This document shows positions 1 through 7,829 of a DNA stretch of 64,000 bases, in pieces; the stretch's first letter is position 1, and every line of letters begins with the position of its first letter. Position numbers and translations under genes: made by a program. The notes under the pieces are model-generated. The model was given only the letters and a program-made list of their open reading frames with translations, searched no databases and was not told where the DNA came from. This DNA is from Chryseobacterium bernardetii. GTDB lineage: Bacteria > Bacteroidota > Bacteroidia > Flavobacteriales > Weeksellaceae. The DNA is taken from positions 868,001 through 932,000 of the forward strand of contig NZ_CP033932.1 of NCBI RefSeq assembly GCF_003815975.1. The letters run 5' to 3'.

Positions 1-396
1 AAATGTAATATCCTGTTCCCATTTTTCGTCTTTATACTGCTTCTCTTTTACATATTCATCAAGCTTATCGAAATACTTATTCAAATGGGCATATACTGTT
101 GTAAAACCATTTGGATGGGTGATATATATGGCATTCCCAAAACCATAACGTTCCACTTTTACTCTGCTTACGTAGCCATCTGCGGCAGCTACAACCGATA
201 AATTCTCCTGGCTGTTGGTCCTCAAATCCAATCCCATGTGAAAATGATTGGTTCTTACCGCACCAAAATTGGCAGCCAGCTGCATAGGAATATTCAGAGG
301 ATTACGGAAATAATTTTGGGGATAGTTATTTTGGGCTTGTGTGATGATTGTACAGATACAACAGATAGCAGCCATCAGTTTGGAGAAAGTTTTCAT
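1..396 (-). CDS. M23 family metallopeptidase, truncated by the window edge
   Basis: The N-terminal 132 residues of a secreted peptidase read leftward off the window, so the C-terminal end is missing. The start is the ATG at 394-396. It is followed by a signal peptide (KTFSKLMAAICCICTIITQA). From about residue 40 comes the M23/LytM beginning: NFGAVRTNHFHMGLDLRT carries the zinc-binding HxxxD pattern, and the later AADGYVSRVKVERYGFGNAI and VYAHLN stretches are typical of the fold. M23 enzymes cleave peptide crosslinks of peptidoglycan and act in the cell envelope. The catalytic HxH motif would lie beyond the edge. The plus-strand reading of the same DNA looks non-coding. Confidence 0.85.
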   Translation of the reverse strand, partial: MKTFSKLMAAICCICTIITQAQNNYPQNYFRNPLNIPMQLAANFGAVRTNHFHMGLDLRTNSQENLSVVAAADGYVSRVKVERYGFGNAIYITHPNGFTTVYAHLNKYFDKLDEYVKEKQYKDEKWEQDITF

Positions 397-478
397 ACAG
401 CATTTGGGTTTAGTTCTACGGAAATATATCAGATTTCAAGCAATGATCGTGCTATAGTGCTCTAGCTTGGTTTATTTT

Positions 479-621
479 CCCACAGATGACACGGATTTTC
501 ACAGATGATGATGATGGTCAATCTGCGAAATCTGCCTGATTTGCGAGAGATTATATTTAGGTTTTGGCTAAAGCCAATGGATCATGTTTTATTTTTTCGC
601 GGACTAAAGCCCGCTTCTATT
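479..621. repeat. Composite palindromic repeat, copy A (before ileS)
   Basis: This non-coding block has the same ordered parts as 6519-6663: CACAGAT units, three nonamers of the form ATCTGCNNN in tandem (about 520-548), GCGAGAGATTATATTT, the perfect mini-hairpin TTGGCTAAAGCCAA (564-577), and a second GGACTAAAGCCCGC hairpin. I see no ORF in it. The rest of the 397-839 gap holds the upstream region of the M23 gene on the left and the ileS promoter on the right. Confidence 0.8.
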
Positions 622-794
622 GAATTTAACCTAATTGAAAAAAGCCCGGAAAGCTGACAAAAGGGTCTAAAATATTCACTCATTCGCTCTTCATTATTCA
701 CTTTTACCACTTCTTTTCATTTATATTTCTGAAATTGAAGTTTTTAATATAAATTACCTACAGAAAACATATCTTATAAACCGACAAAATTCAC

Positions 795-802
795 TAAATT
801 TG
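795..802 (+). promoter_or_regulatory. ileS promoter -7 box
   Basis: TAAATTTG matches the Bacteroidota -7 element TAnnTTTG, 37 nt before the ileS ATG. No clear TTG -33 element is present at the usual distance. Confidence 0.6.
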
Positions 803-839
803 CAGACTTAATTAATCAACGAATATTGAGATATTTACA

Positions 840-3800
840 ATGAGCCAATTTAAAGAATACAAAAACCTCAACCTTATTGACGTAGCAGAGAATGTAGCGG
901 AATTTTGGAAACAAAATAAAACTTTCAATAAGAGTGTTGAGATTCGTCAGGGAAATCCTGAGTTTGTTTTTTATGAAGGTCCGCCTTCAGCAAACGGTAT
1001 GCCTGGAATTCACCACGTAATGGCAAGAGCATTGAAGGATATTTTCTGCCGTTACCAGACTCAAAACGGGAAACAGGTTTTCCGTAAAGCAGGCTGGGAT
1101 ACGCATGGTCTTCCTGTGGAACTGGGTGTAGAAAAAGAATTAGGAATTACAAAAGAAGATATTGGCAAAAAAATCTCTATTGAAGATTATAATAAAGCTT
1201 GTCGTGAAGCTGTAATGCGTTATACTGATGTATGGAATAACCTTACAGAGAAAATCGGATATTGGGTAGACCTTGATGATCCGTATATTACGTACAAGTC
1301 AAAATATATGGAAACTGTTTGGTGGCTGTTGAAGCAGTTATATGACAAAAGTTTGTTGTATAAAGGATACACAATTCAGCCTTACTCTCCAAAAGCAGGA
1401 ACAGGACTTTCTTCACACGAGCTGAACCAGCCTGGAACATATCGTGATGTTTCAGACACTACGGTTGTAGCCCAGTTTAAAGTAAAGAAAGATTCTTCTG
1501 CTTTATTCAATGATGTTGACGGAGATGTACATATCCTTGCATGGACAACGACACCTTGGACGTTGCCATCCAACACTGCCCTTACAGTAGGTAGAGATAT
1601 TGAATATGTTTTGGTTAAAACATTCAACCAATATACATTTGAGCCGGTAACCGTTGTATTATCCAGCGTTCTTTTACCTAAAGTATTCGGTAAGAAATAT
1701 GCTGAAGGTACAGATGAGGATTTTGCCAACTATACTCCGGAAACGAAAGTAATTCCGTTCAGAATTTTAAAAGAATTCACAGGAGAAAAACTTGTTGATA
1801 CAAGATATGAGCAGTTAGTTCCTTGGTTTACACCAAATGATAATCCTGAAAATGCTTTCAGAGTGATCTTAGGTGATTTCGTAACGACTGAGGATGGTAC
1901 AGGTATCGTGCACACGGCTCCAACTTTTGGTGCTGATGATGCGAGAGTTGCTAAAATGGCCCAGCCTGAGATCCCACCAATGTTGGTAAAGGATGATAAC
2001 GATAATCTTGTTCCTTTGGTAGATTTACAGGGTAAATTTATCCAGGGAGAGAATGTACCTGAAGTTTTCTCAGGAAAATATATCAAGAACGAATATTACG
2101 ATGAAGGAACAGCGCCTGAGAAATCATGGGATGTAGAACTTGCGATCCTGTTGAAAACGGAGAACAAGGCCTTCAAAGTAGAGAAATATGTCCACTCTTA
2201 TCCACACTGCTGGAGAACTGACAAGCCGGTACTATACTATCCGTTGGATTCATGGTTTGTGAAGATGACTGCAGTAAAAGACAGATTGGTTAATCTGAAC
2301 AAAGAAATCAACTGGAAGCCAAAAGCTACCGGAGAAGGACGTTTTGCCAACTGGCTGGAAAATGTAAACGACTGGAACTTGTCCCGTTCAAGATACTGGG
2401 GTATCCCGTTGCCAATCTGGAGAACAGATGACCTGAAAGAAGAAAAGATCATCGGTTCTGTAGAAGAGCTTTATAACGAGATTGAAAAATCAATTGCTGC
2501 AGGATTCATGACTGAAAATCCTTTCAAAGGTTTTGAAGTAGGAAATATGTCTGAATCTAACTACGAGTTGGTTGACCTTCACAAAAACGTAGTGGATAAA
2601 GTAGTATTGGTTTCAGATTCAGGAAAAGCAATGAAGCGTGAAAGTGACTTGATAGATGTTTGGTTTGATTCAGGTTCTATGCCGTATGCTCAATTGCACT
2701 ATCCTTTTGAAAATAAAGACTTAATCGACAACAATAAAGCATTCCCTGCTGACTTCATTGCAGAAGGTGTTGACCAGACCCGTGGATGGTTCTATACGCT
2801 TCACGCGATCGGAACAGCCGTTTTTGATTCTGTTGCTTATAAAAATGTAATGAGTAACGGTCTTGTTCTGGATAAAAACGGACAGAAAATGTCAAAACGT
2901 TTAGGAAATGCAGTAGATCCGTTTGAAACGCTTTCTGTTTACGGGCCGGATGCTACCCGTTGGTATATGATCTCAAATGCAAACCCTTGGGAGAACCTGA
3001 AGTTTGATATTGAAGGAATTGATGAAGTAAGACGAAAGTTCTTCGGAACTCTTTATAATACGTATTCATTCTTTGCATTATATGCGAATGTCGACAGATT
3101 CAACTATTCAGAAAAAGAAGTGGAAAACCGTCCTGAAATCGACAGATGGATTCTTTCTGAACTGAACCTTCTGATCAAAGAGGTAAAAGCATTCTATGAA
3201 GATTACGAACCTACAAGAGTAGCAAGAGCCATCAGCACATTTGTGAATGATAACCTGAGTAACTGGTATGTAAGATTATGCAGAAGACGTTTCTGGAAAG
3301 GAGATTATTCTGATGATAAGATCTCAGCTTACCAGACTTTATATACCTGCCTTGAAGTAGTAGCTAAATTGTCTGCTCCTATTGCCCCATTCTTTATGGA
3401 TCAGTTGTATCAGGATTTAAATAAAGTAACAGGAAAAGAAAACTGTGAATCTGTACACCTTACAGACTTCCCGGTTGCTGATGAAAGTTTAATTGATCAG
3501 GATCTGGTTGAAAAAACACACCTGGCTCAGAACATCACGAGTATGGTTTTCTCTTTAAGAAAGAAAGAGAATGTGAAAGTTCGTCAGCCGTTACAGAAAG
3601 TGTTGATTCCTGTATTGGATGCTAAAACAGAAGAGCAGATTCTTGCTGTTGCAGATCTTATCAAGCAGGAAGTAAATGTGAAAGAGCTACAGTTAATAAA
3701 CGCTGAAGAAGCATCACACTTAATTGTAAAACAGATAAAGCCAAACTTCAAAGCTCTAGGACCTAAATTAGGAAAAGACATGAAGGCGGTGGGTGCTGAG

Positions 3801-4235
3801 ATTAGCAATCTTTCCACAGAACAGATTTCCGCTCTTGAAAAAGAAGGAAAACTGGATGTTCAGGGCTACGAGATCACCCTTGATGATGTGGAAATCTCTA
3901 CAAAAGATATCCCTGGGTGGACTGTAACTTCAGATGGTAAAACAACTGTGGCATTAGATTTGACGTTAACCGATGAGTTAAAATCTGAAGGAATCGCAAG
4001 GGAATTCATCAATAGAATTCAGAACCTGAGAAAAGAGAAAGATTTCGAACTTACAGACAGAATTAATATCTTCATTGAAGAGAACTCACCGTTCCTTGAA
4101 GATATTAAGAAAAATGAGGAATATATTTCTTCCGAAGTCTTGTCAAGTAAAATAGAAATTGTATCTTCACTTTCAAATTTTAGCGAAATCGAAATAGATG
4201 AGGTTAATTTTAAGATAAATATTGAAAAAAATTAA
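840..4235 (+). CDS. ileS: Isoleucine--tRNA ligase, type 2 (GXHH variant)
   Basis: Class I aminoacyl-tRNA synthetase that charges tRNA-Ile in the cytoplasm; 1131 residues, a normal length for the longer type 2 (eukaryote-like) IleRS. The catalytic core begins with PPSANGMPGIHHV. Aligned to the canonical HXGH signature this reads G56-I-H-H59, i.e. GXHH. The CP1 editing domain carries the Thr-rich WTTTPWTLP at about residues 235-243. The KMSKR loop is at 683-687 (GQKMSKRLGN). The anticodon-binding domain and a long C-terminal extension follow. A stand-alone gene with its own promoter; the next gene is DksA-like. GXHH-type IleRS2 enzymes are known for very high mupirocin resistance; that this copy behaves so is inferred. 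Confidence 0.97.
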   Translation: MSQFKEYKNLNLIDVAENVAEFWKQNKTFNKSVEIRQGNPEFVFYEGPPSANGMPGIHHVMARALKDIFCRYQTQNGKQVFRKAGWDTHGLPVELGVEKELGITKEDIGKKISIEDYNKACREAVMRYTDVWNNLTEKIGYWVDLDDPYITYKSKYMETVWWLLKQLYDKSLLYKGYTIQPYSPKAGTGLSSHELNQPGTYRDVSDTTVVAQFKVKKDSSALFNDVDGDVHILAWTTTPWTLPSNTALTVGRDIEYVLVKTFNQYTFEPVTVVLSSVLLPKVFGKKYAEGTDEDFANYTPETKVIPFRILKEFTGEKLVDTRYEQLVPWFTPNDNPENAFRVILGDFVTTEDGTGIVHTAPTFGADDARVAKMAQPEIPPMLVKDDNDNLVPLVDLQGKFIQGENVPEVFSGKYIKNEYYDEGTAPEKSWDVELAILLKTENKAFKVEKYVHSYPHCWRTDKPVLYYPLDSWFVKMTAVKDRLVNLNKEINWKPKATGEGRFANWLENVNDWNLSRSRYWGIPLPIWRTDDLKEEKIIGSVEELYNEIEKSIAAGFMTENPFKGFEVGNMSESNYELVDLHKNVVDKVVLVSDSGKAMKRESDLIDVWFDSGSMPYAQLHYPFENKDLIDNNKAFPADFIAEGVDQTRGWFYTLHAIGTAVFDSVAYKNVMSNGLVLDKNGQKMSKRLGNAVDPFETLSVYGPDATRWYMISNANPWENLKFDIEGIDEVRRKFFGTLYNTYSFFALYANVDRFNYSEKEVENRPEIDRWILSELNLLIKEVKAFYEDYEPTRVARAISTFVNDNLSNWYVRLCRRRFWKGDYSDDKISAYQTLYTCLEVVAKLSAPIAPFFMDQLYQDLNKVTGKENCESVHLTDFPVADESLIDQDLVEKTHLAQNITSMVFSLRKKENVKVRQPLQKVLIPVLDAKTEEQILAVADLIKQEVNVKELQLINAEEASHLIVKQIKPNFKALGPKLGKDMKAVGAEISNLSTEQISALEKEGKLDVQGYEITLDDVEISTKDIPGWTVTSDGKTTVALDLTLTDELKSEGIAREFINRIQNLRKEKDFELTDRINIFIEENSPFLEDIKKNEEYISSEVLSSKIEIVSSLSNFSEIEIDEVNFKINIEKN

Positions 4236-4293
4236 CATGTAGTTATTGTATTTCAAATTCCATTTCATAATTTTATTAAAAAAGAGAAAGAAT

Positions 4294-4674
4294 ATGTCAG
4301 ACGAAAGAGTTAGATACAGCGATGCTGATTTACAGGAATTTAGAGCGATCATAAAAGAAAAAATAGAGAAGGCGGAGAAAGATCTTCAGCTAATCAGAGA
4401 AAGTTTCATTAATGACCAGAATAACGGGACTGATGATACTTCACCTACATTCAAAGCATTTGAAGAAGGTGCAGAGACTTTGAGTAAAGAGCAGAACTCT
4501 ATTCTTGCAGGAAGACAGGAAAAATTCGTTCGTGATCTGAAGAATGCACTAATCAGAATCGAAAACAAGACTTACGGTGTTTGTAGAGTAACAGGGAAAT
4601 TAATTCCCAAGGAAAGACTTTTAGCCGTTCCTCATGCTACACTAAGCATCGAAGCGAAAAACATGCAAAAATAG
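4294..4674 (+). CDS. TraR/DksA-family protein with degraded zinc finger
   Basis: A 126-residue DksA-like protein. I start it at the ATG at 4294 (MSDERVRYSDADLQEF), because the in-frame upstream stretch (KFHFIILLKKRKN) looks like untranslated leader. The N-terminal half is a helical hairpin (about residues 10-90), as in DksA, which enters the RNA polymerase secondary channel. The C-terminal zinc-finger region is recognisable (YGVCRVTGKLIPKERLLAVP), but only C97 remains of the four cysteines of the usual CxxC...CxxC. Flavobacterial relatives often show this loss. It probably modulates transcription. It lies 58 nt after ileS, so it may be co-transcribed with it. Confidence 0.85.
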   Translation: MSDERVRYSDADLQEFRAIIKEKIEKAEKDLQLIRESFINDQNNGTDDTSPTFKAFEEGAETLSKEQNSILAGRQEKFVRDLKNALIRIENKTYGVCRVTGKLIPKERLLAVPHATLSIEAKNMQK

Positions 4675-4752
4675 CCGTAAGGTTTGTAAAATAATATTGG
4701 GTTTATATTGTATCTGCGGATACTTTATAAACCTAATTTTTAATGTATACCC

Positions 4753-4998
4753 ATGAGCGAAGTATTGATTTTAATCATCATTGTGGCAGCAGTGCTGGCT
4801 TTTTCCAACAGAGAATGGATCAGAAACAGATTTTCTCCGAAGAGACACACCAACTACACCATTGATGACCAGTTTAATTCTGATAAACGCGACAGGGAGA
4901 AAGAAATAGACAGGCTTTTAAGTAAAATGGGCAAAAACGGAATCAATGACCTTTCGGCAAAAGACCGGAAAAGACTTGATGAATTGTCTAAAATGTAA
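4753..4998 (+). CDS. Small membrane-anchored protein, DUF6576-like tail
   Basis: 81 residues. An N-terminal membrane segment (VLILIIIVAAVLAF, about residues 4-17) is followed by a basic, charged cytoplasmic part. The end, EKEIDRLLSKMGKNGINDLS and AKDRKRLDELSKM, resembles the short helical motif at the C-terminus of Bacteroidota rhomboid-type proteins (DUF6576), but no protease part is present. The gene leads a run of close plus-strand genes (4753-6510) ending with lspA and the SanA-like gene, which points to an envelope role. The function is unknown. Confidence 0.75.
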   Translation: MSEVLILIIIVAAVLAFSNREWIRNRFSPKRHTNYTIDDQFNSDKRDREKEIDRLLSKMGKNGINDLSAKDRKRLDELSKM

Positions 4999-5015
4999 AA
5001 TTTAAATACTAAGAA

Positions 5016-5210
5016 ATGGAATCAATCATAGTACATCCTAAAAATTCTATGGAACTGAGCGCCCTGAAAAGCGTTTTGAAAGAAATGAATATTAAGTTTG
5101 AGAAAGCTCATGTGAAAAGTTCATATAACGGACAGAAAATGATTAAGAAAGCGAGCGATAATAAAAATGTAAAACCAGCTGCAAAACCTTCAAAACCTAA
5201 AGGACAGTAA
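5016..5210 (+). CDS. Small conserved protein, DUF2683-like
   Basis: 64 residues beginning MESIIVHPKNSMELSALKS, which resembles the short DUF2683-type proteins of Bacteroidota with the same N-terminal opening. A helix-rich part (to about residue 40) is followed by a Lys/Pro-rich tail (KPAAKPSKPKGQ). The stop TAA shares its last base with the ATG of lspA (TAATG), so translation is probably coupled. Some DUF2683-like proteins have been compared with antitoxins, but no toxin partner is visible here. The function is unknown. Confidence 0.7.
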   Translation: MESIIVHPKNSMELSALKSVLKEMNIKFEKAHVKSSYNGQKMIKKASDNKNVKPAAKPSKPKGQ

Positions 5211-5851
5211 TGAAAAAGATCTTAGCTATCACATTTTTGGTATTATTGATAGACCAGGCTTCAAAAATTTACATTAAAACCCATTTTGAACTGAATGAAA
5301 GTGTTCCTGTTATAGAAGGTTTCTTTAATAAAACCTTTGTTGAGAACCCAGGAATGGCTTACGGATTTCATTTCGGTGGAATTATCGGAAAGTATTTCCT
5401 GGTTATCCTGAGGATTTTCCTGATCGGAGGAATGGTTTATATGTTTAAAAAATGGCTGAAAGAAGGAGCTTCCAACTATCTTTTAGTTCCAATGGCCATC
5501 ATCTTTGCCGGAGCTATCGGAAACCTTATTGACGGTATGTTCTACGGAATGATTTTTGACAGCGGAACGGTATATGACGCCAGCACAGACCGATGGATTG
5601 GCTATGGCGGAGTTTCCAAGTTTGTTCCTTTTGGACATGGTTATTCTACTTTTATGAAAGGGTGCGTTGTAGATATGCTTCACTTCCCGATAGTAGACTG
5701 GTATGTTCCGGACAGCTGGCCTATTATAGGCGGGAAACATATTGAGTTCTTTAAATACATTTTCAATGTTGCCGATTCAGCCATTACAGTAGGAGCTGCT
5801 TTCTTGTTAATCTTCAGAAAAAAGGCTTTCCCTAACGGACTTGAATTCTAA
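5210..5851 (+). CDS. lspA: Lipoprotein signal peptidase (signal peptidase II)
   Basis: An integral-membrane aspartyl protease that removes signal peptides from diacylated prolipoproteins. Visible motifs are LLIDQASK (residues 12-19), ENPGMAYGF (45-53), GAIGNLIDG (101-109), CVVDMLHF with putative catalytic D155, and FNVADSAITVG with D189. At 213 residues it is longer than the about 165 of E. coli. The extra length is an extramembrane loop at about 112-150 between the GN..D motif and VVD, a feature seen in Bacteroidota. It overlaps the preceding gene by one base. The many lipoproteins in this window (for example 20853, 22654, 59233, 61359) would be its substrates. Confidence 0.95.
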   Translation: MKKILAITFLVLLIDQASKIYIKTHFELNESVPVIEGFFNKTFVENPGMAYGFHFGGIIGKYFLVILRIFLIGGMVYMFKKWLKEGASNYLLVPMAIIFAGAIGNLIDGMFYGMIFDSGTVYDASTDRWIGYGGVSKFVPFGHGYSTFMKGCVVDMLHFPIVDWYVPDSWPIIGGKHIEFFKYIFNVADSAITVGAAFLLIFRKKAFPNGLEF

Positions 5852-5865
5852 CAGATGTATTTCAA

Positions 5866-6510
5866 ATGAGAAAAACAATCAAAAATATTTTTAAATTTTT
5901 CCTGCTTCTTCTGGTTGCAGGAATTATTTTTATTGCCTGGGCAAATTACAGTATTAAAAAAGAAAGCGCAGCATTCGTATCTTACAATATTGCGGATGTA
6001 CCTCAGGCGAAAACAACTTTACTCTTAGGAACCGGAAAAACATTAAATAACGGAATGCCTAATGCCTATTTCTATAACAGGATTAAAGCGGCTACTGATC
6101 TTTATAAAAGCGGAAAAGTTCAGTACATTATTGTAAGTGGCGATAACAGCAGCAAAGACTATAATGAACCGGAAGATATGCAGTTTGCCCTGGTACAACA
6201 AGGTATCCCACAGAACAAAATAATCCTGGATCATGCAGGATTCCGAACTTTGGATTCAGTAGTGAGGGCTAAAGATATTTTCGGACAAACTCAACTAACG
6301 ATTATCTCCCAGAAGTTTCACAATGAAAGAGCGGTCTTCCTTGCTCAGAAAAATGGAATGCAAGCTTTTGGATATAATGCAGAAGATGTGAATAAATATA
6401 CAGGTTTAAAGACCAATTTAAGGGAATATCTTGCCAAAGCGAAAGTGTATTGGGATCTGATCTTTGGAGTGGAACCTAAATTTGGTGGTGAGAAGATTGT
6501 CATTCCTTAA
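5866..6510 (+). CDS. SanA/YdcF-family (DUF218, ElyC-type) membrane protein
   Basis: 214 residues: one N-terminal membrane segment (about 9-27, FKFFLLLLVAGIIFIAWA) followed by a periplasmic DUF218 domain. Characteristic parts are TLLLGTGK near residue 50, the IIVSGDNSS stretch near 83 with the following NEPEDM, and the late helix with SQKFHNERAVF. SanA in E. coli affects envelope permeability (vancomycin exclusion at high temperature); the chemistry of the family is not settled. It follows lspA by 14 nt and is probably in its operon. The C-terminus is followed by repeat copy B, with no clear terminator. Confidence 0.87.
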   Translation: MRKTIKNIFKFFLLLLVAGIIFIAWANYSIKKESAAFVSYNIADVPQAKTTLLLGTGKTLNNGMPNAYFYNRIKAATDLYKSGKVQYIIVSGDNSSKDYNEPEDMQFALVQQGIPQNKIILDHAGFRTLDSVVRAKDIFGQTQLTIISQKFHNERAVFLAQKNGMQAFGYNAEDVNKYTGLKTNLREYLAKAKVYWDLIFGVEPKFGGEKIVIP

Positions 6511-6518
6511 TATTTTTA

Positions 6519-6663
6519 ACCACAGATTGCTCAGTTTTCACAGATGATTATGGATAAAATCTGCTAAATCTGTTTAATCTGCGAGAGATTATATTTTAAG
6601 TTTTGGCTAAAGCCAATGGAATTATTCCTTTTATTATAAGGCGGGCTAAAGCCCACCTCTATT
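6519..6663. repeat. Composite palindromic repeat, copy B (before trpS)
   Basis: The second copy of the block at 479-621, with the same parts in the same order: CACAGATT/CACAGATG, three nonamers ATCTGCTAA ATCTGTTTA ATCTGCGAG, AGATTATATTTTA, TTGGCTAAAGCCAA, then GCGGGCTAAAGCCC. It lies between the SanA-like gene and trpS; the remainder of this 283-nt gap is the trpS promoter region. Confidence 0.8.
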
Positions 6664-6751
6664 AAGGTTGATATGAGCACAGGAAATGAATTGTAGGTAT
6701 TTAAGGAGTAAATCTTTTGATCTTTTCATTCATTATTCCCTTTAAACCTCG

Positions 6752-6759
6752 TAAATTTG
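6752..6759 (+). promoter_or_regulatory. trpS promoter -7 box
   Basis: TAAATTTG, a perfect TAnnTTTG element, 34 nt before the trpS ATG. The spacing is almost the same as at ileS. Confidence 0.6.
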
Positions 6760-6793
6760 CAATTCATTAATTTTTTAATATAAACTTAAACAA

Positions 6794-7762
6794 ATGTCAA
6801 GAATTCTTACCGGCATTCAAGCCACCGGAACACCCCATCTTGGAAATTTATTAGGGGCTATTATTCCTGCTATCGAACTTTCCAAGCAGGAAGGAAATGA
6901 ATCATTTTTATTTATTGCGAATCTTCATACGCTTACCCAGATTAAAGATGCGCAGACTTTAAGACAGAACACCTACGAGATTGCTGCGGCTTGGCTTGCT
7001 TGTGGATTAGATACCGAAAAAACATTTTTCTACAGACAAAGTGATATCGCTGAAACCTGTGAACTATCTTGGCATTTATCATGTTTTTTCCCTTATCAAA
7101 GATTAACATTGGCACATTCATTCAAGGATAAAGCAGACAGGCTTCAGGATGTAAATGCAGGTCTGTTTACCTACCCTATTTTAATGGCTGCTGATATTTT
7201 ATTATATGATGCAGAAATTGTTCCTGTAGGAAAAGACCAGCTTCAGCATCTGGAGATTGCAAGAGACGTTGCTTCAAGGTTTAACAACCAGATGGGTGAA
7301 GTTTTTGTACTGCCACAATCTGAACTTCAGGAAGATACCAAGTATGTTCCGGGAACAGATGGCCATAAAATGTCAAAATCAAGAGGAAATATCATTAACA
7401 TCTTTTTACCTGAGAAAGAATTGAAGAAGCAGGTGATGAGCATTGAATCTGATTCCAAATCTTTAGAAGAACCTAAGGACCCGGAAACTGATAAGACATT
7501 CCAGATTTATGAATTGATTGCTACCCCTGAGCAGACTGAGGAACTAAGAGCAAAATATTTGGCAGGTAACTTCGGATACGGACATGCTAAAAAAGAGCTT
7601 TTAGACCTTATTTTAGTGCGTTTTGAAAAGGAAAGAGAGATCTTTAATTATTATATGAACAACCTTGATGAGCTGGAAGCTAAGCTTCAGGAAGGTGCAG
7701 CAAAAACGAGGCCTGTTGCGCTGGAAACACTAAAAAGAGTAAGAACAAGTTTAGGATATTAA
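6794..7762 (+). CDS. trpS: Tryptophan--tRNA ligase
   Basis: Cytoplasmic class I synthetase for tRNA-Trp; 322 residues, normal for bacterial TrpRS. The HIGH-type signature is HLGN at residues 15-18 within GIQATGTPHLGNLLGAI. The KMSKS loop is at 192-196 (GHKMSKSRGN). The central DILLYDAEIVPVGKDQLQH stretch is typical for the family. The gene stands alone between its own promoter and a strong terminator. Confidence 0.97.
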   Translation: MSRILTGIQATGTPHLGNLLGAIIPAIELSKQEGNESFLFIANLHTLTQIKDAQTLRQNTYEIAAAWLACGLDTEKTFFYRQSDIAETCELSWHLSCFFPYQRLTLAHSFKDKADRLQDVNAGLFTYPILMAADILLYDAEIVPVGKDQLQHLEIARDVASRFNNQMGEVFVLPQSELQEDTKYVPGTDGHKMSKSRGNIINIFLPEKELKKQVMSIESDSKSLEEPKDPETDKTFQIYELIATPEQTEELRAKYLAGNFGYGHAKKELLDLILVRFEKEREIFNYYMNNLDELEAKLQEGAAKTRPVALETLKRVRTSLGY

Positions 7763-7782
7763 TTCTAACTTCAGATATCATA

Positions 7783-7818
7783 AAAAGCGTCTGGCTCAGA
7801 ATTGGGACAGACGCTTTT
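7783..7818. terminator. Bidirectional terminator between trpS and the histidine kinase gene
   Basis: Inverted repeat AAAAGCGTCTG / CAGACGCTTTT with a 14-nt loop and T-runs on both strands. It sits between two convergent genes and can serve both. Confidence 0.85.
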
Positions 7819-7829
7819 CTTATAATATT

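Noticed and set aside
238..465. A plus-strand frame overlapping the M23 peptidase.
   Set aside because: The minus strand has signal peptide and HxxxD motif; the plus frame shows no domain and no promoter.
520..548. Short tandem repeats that could be read as a CRISPR array.
   Set aside because: The unit is only 9 bp with no spacer structure, no cas genes lie nearby, and the same block occurs twice in single copies.
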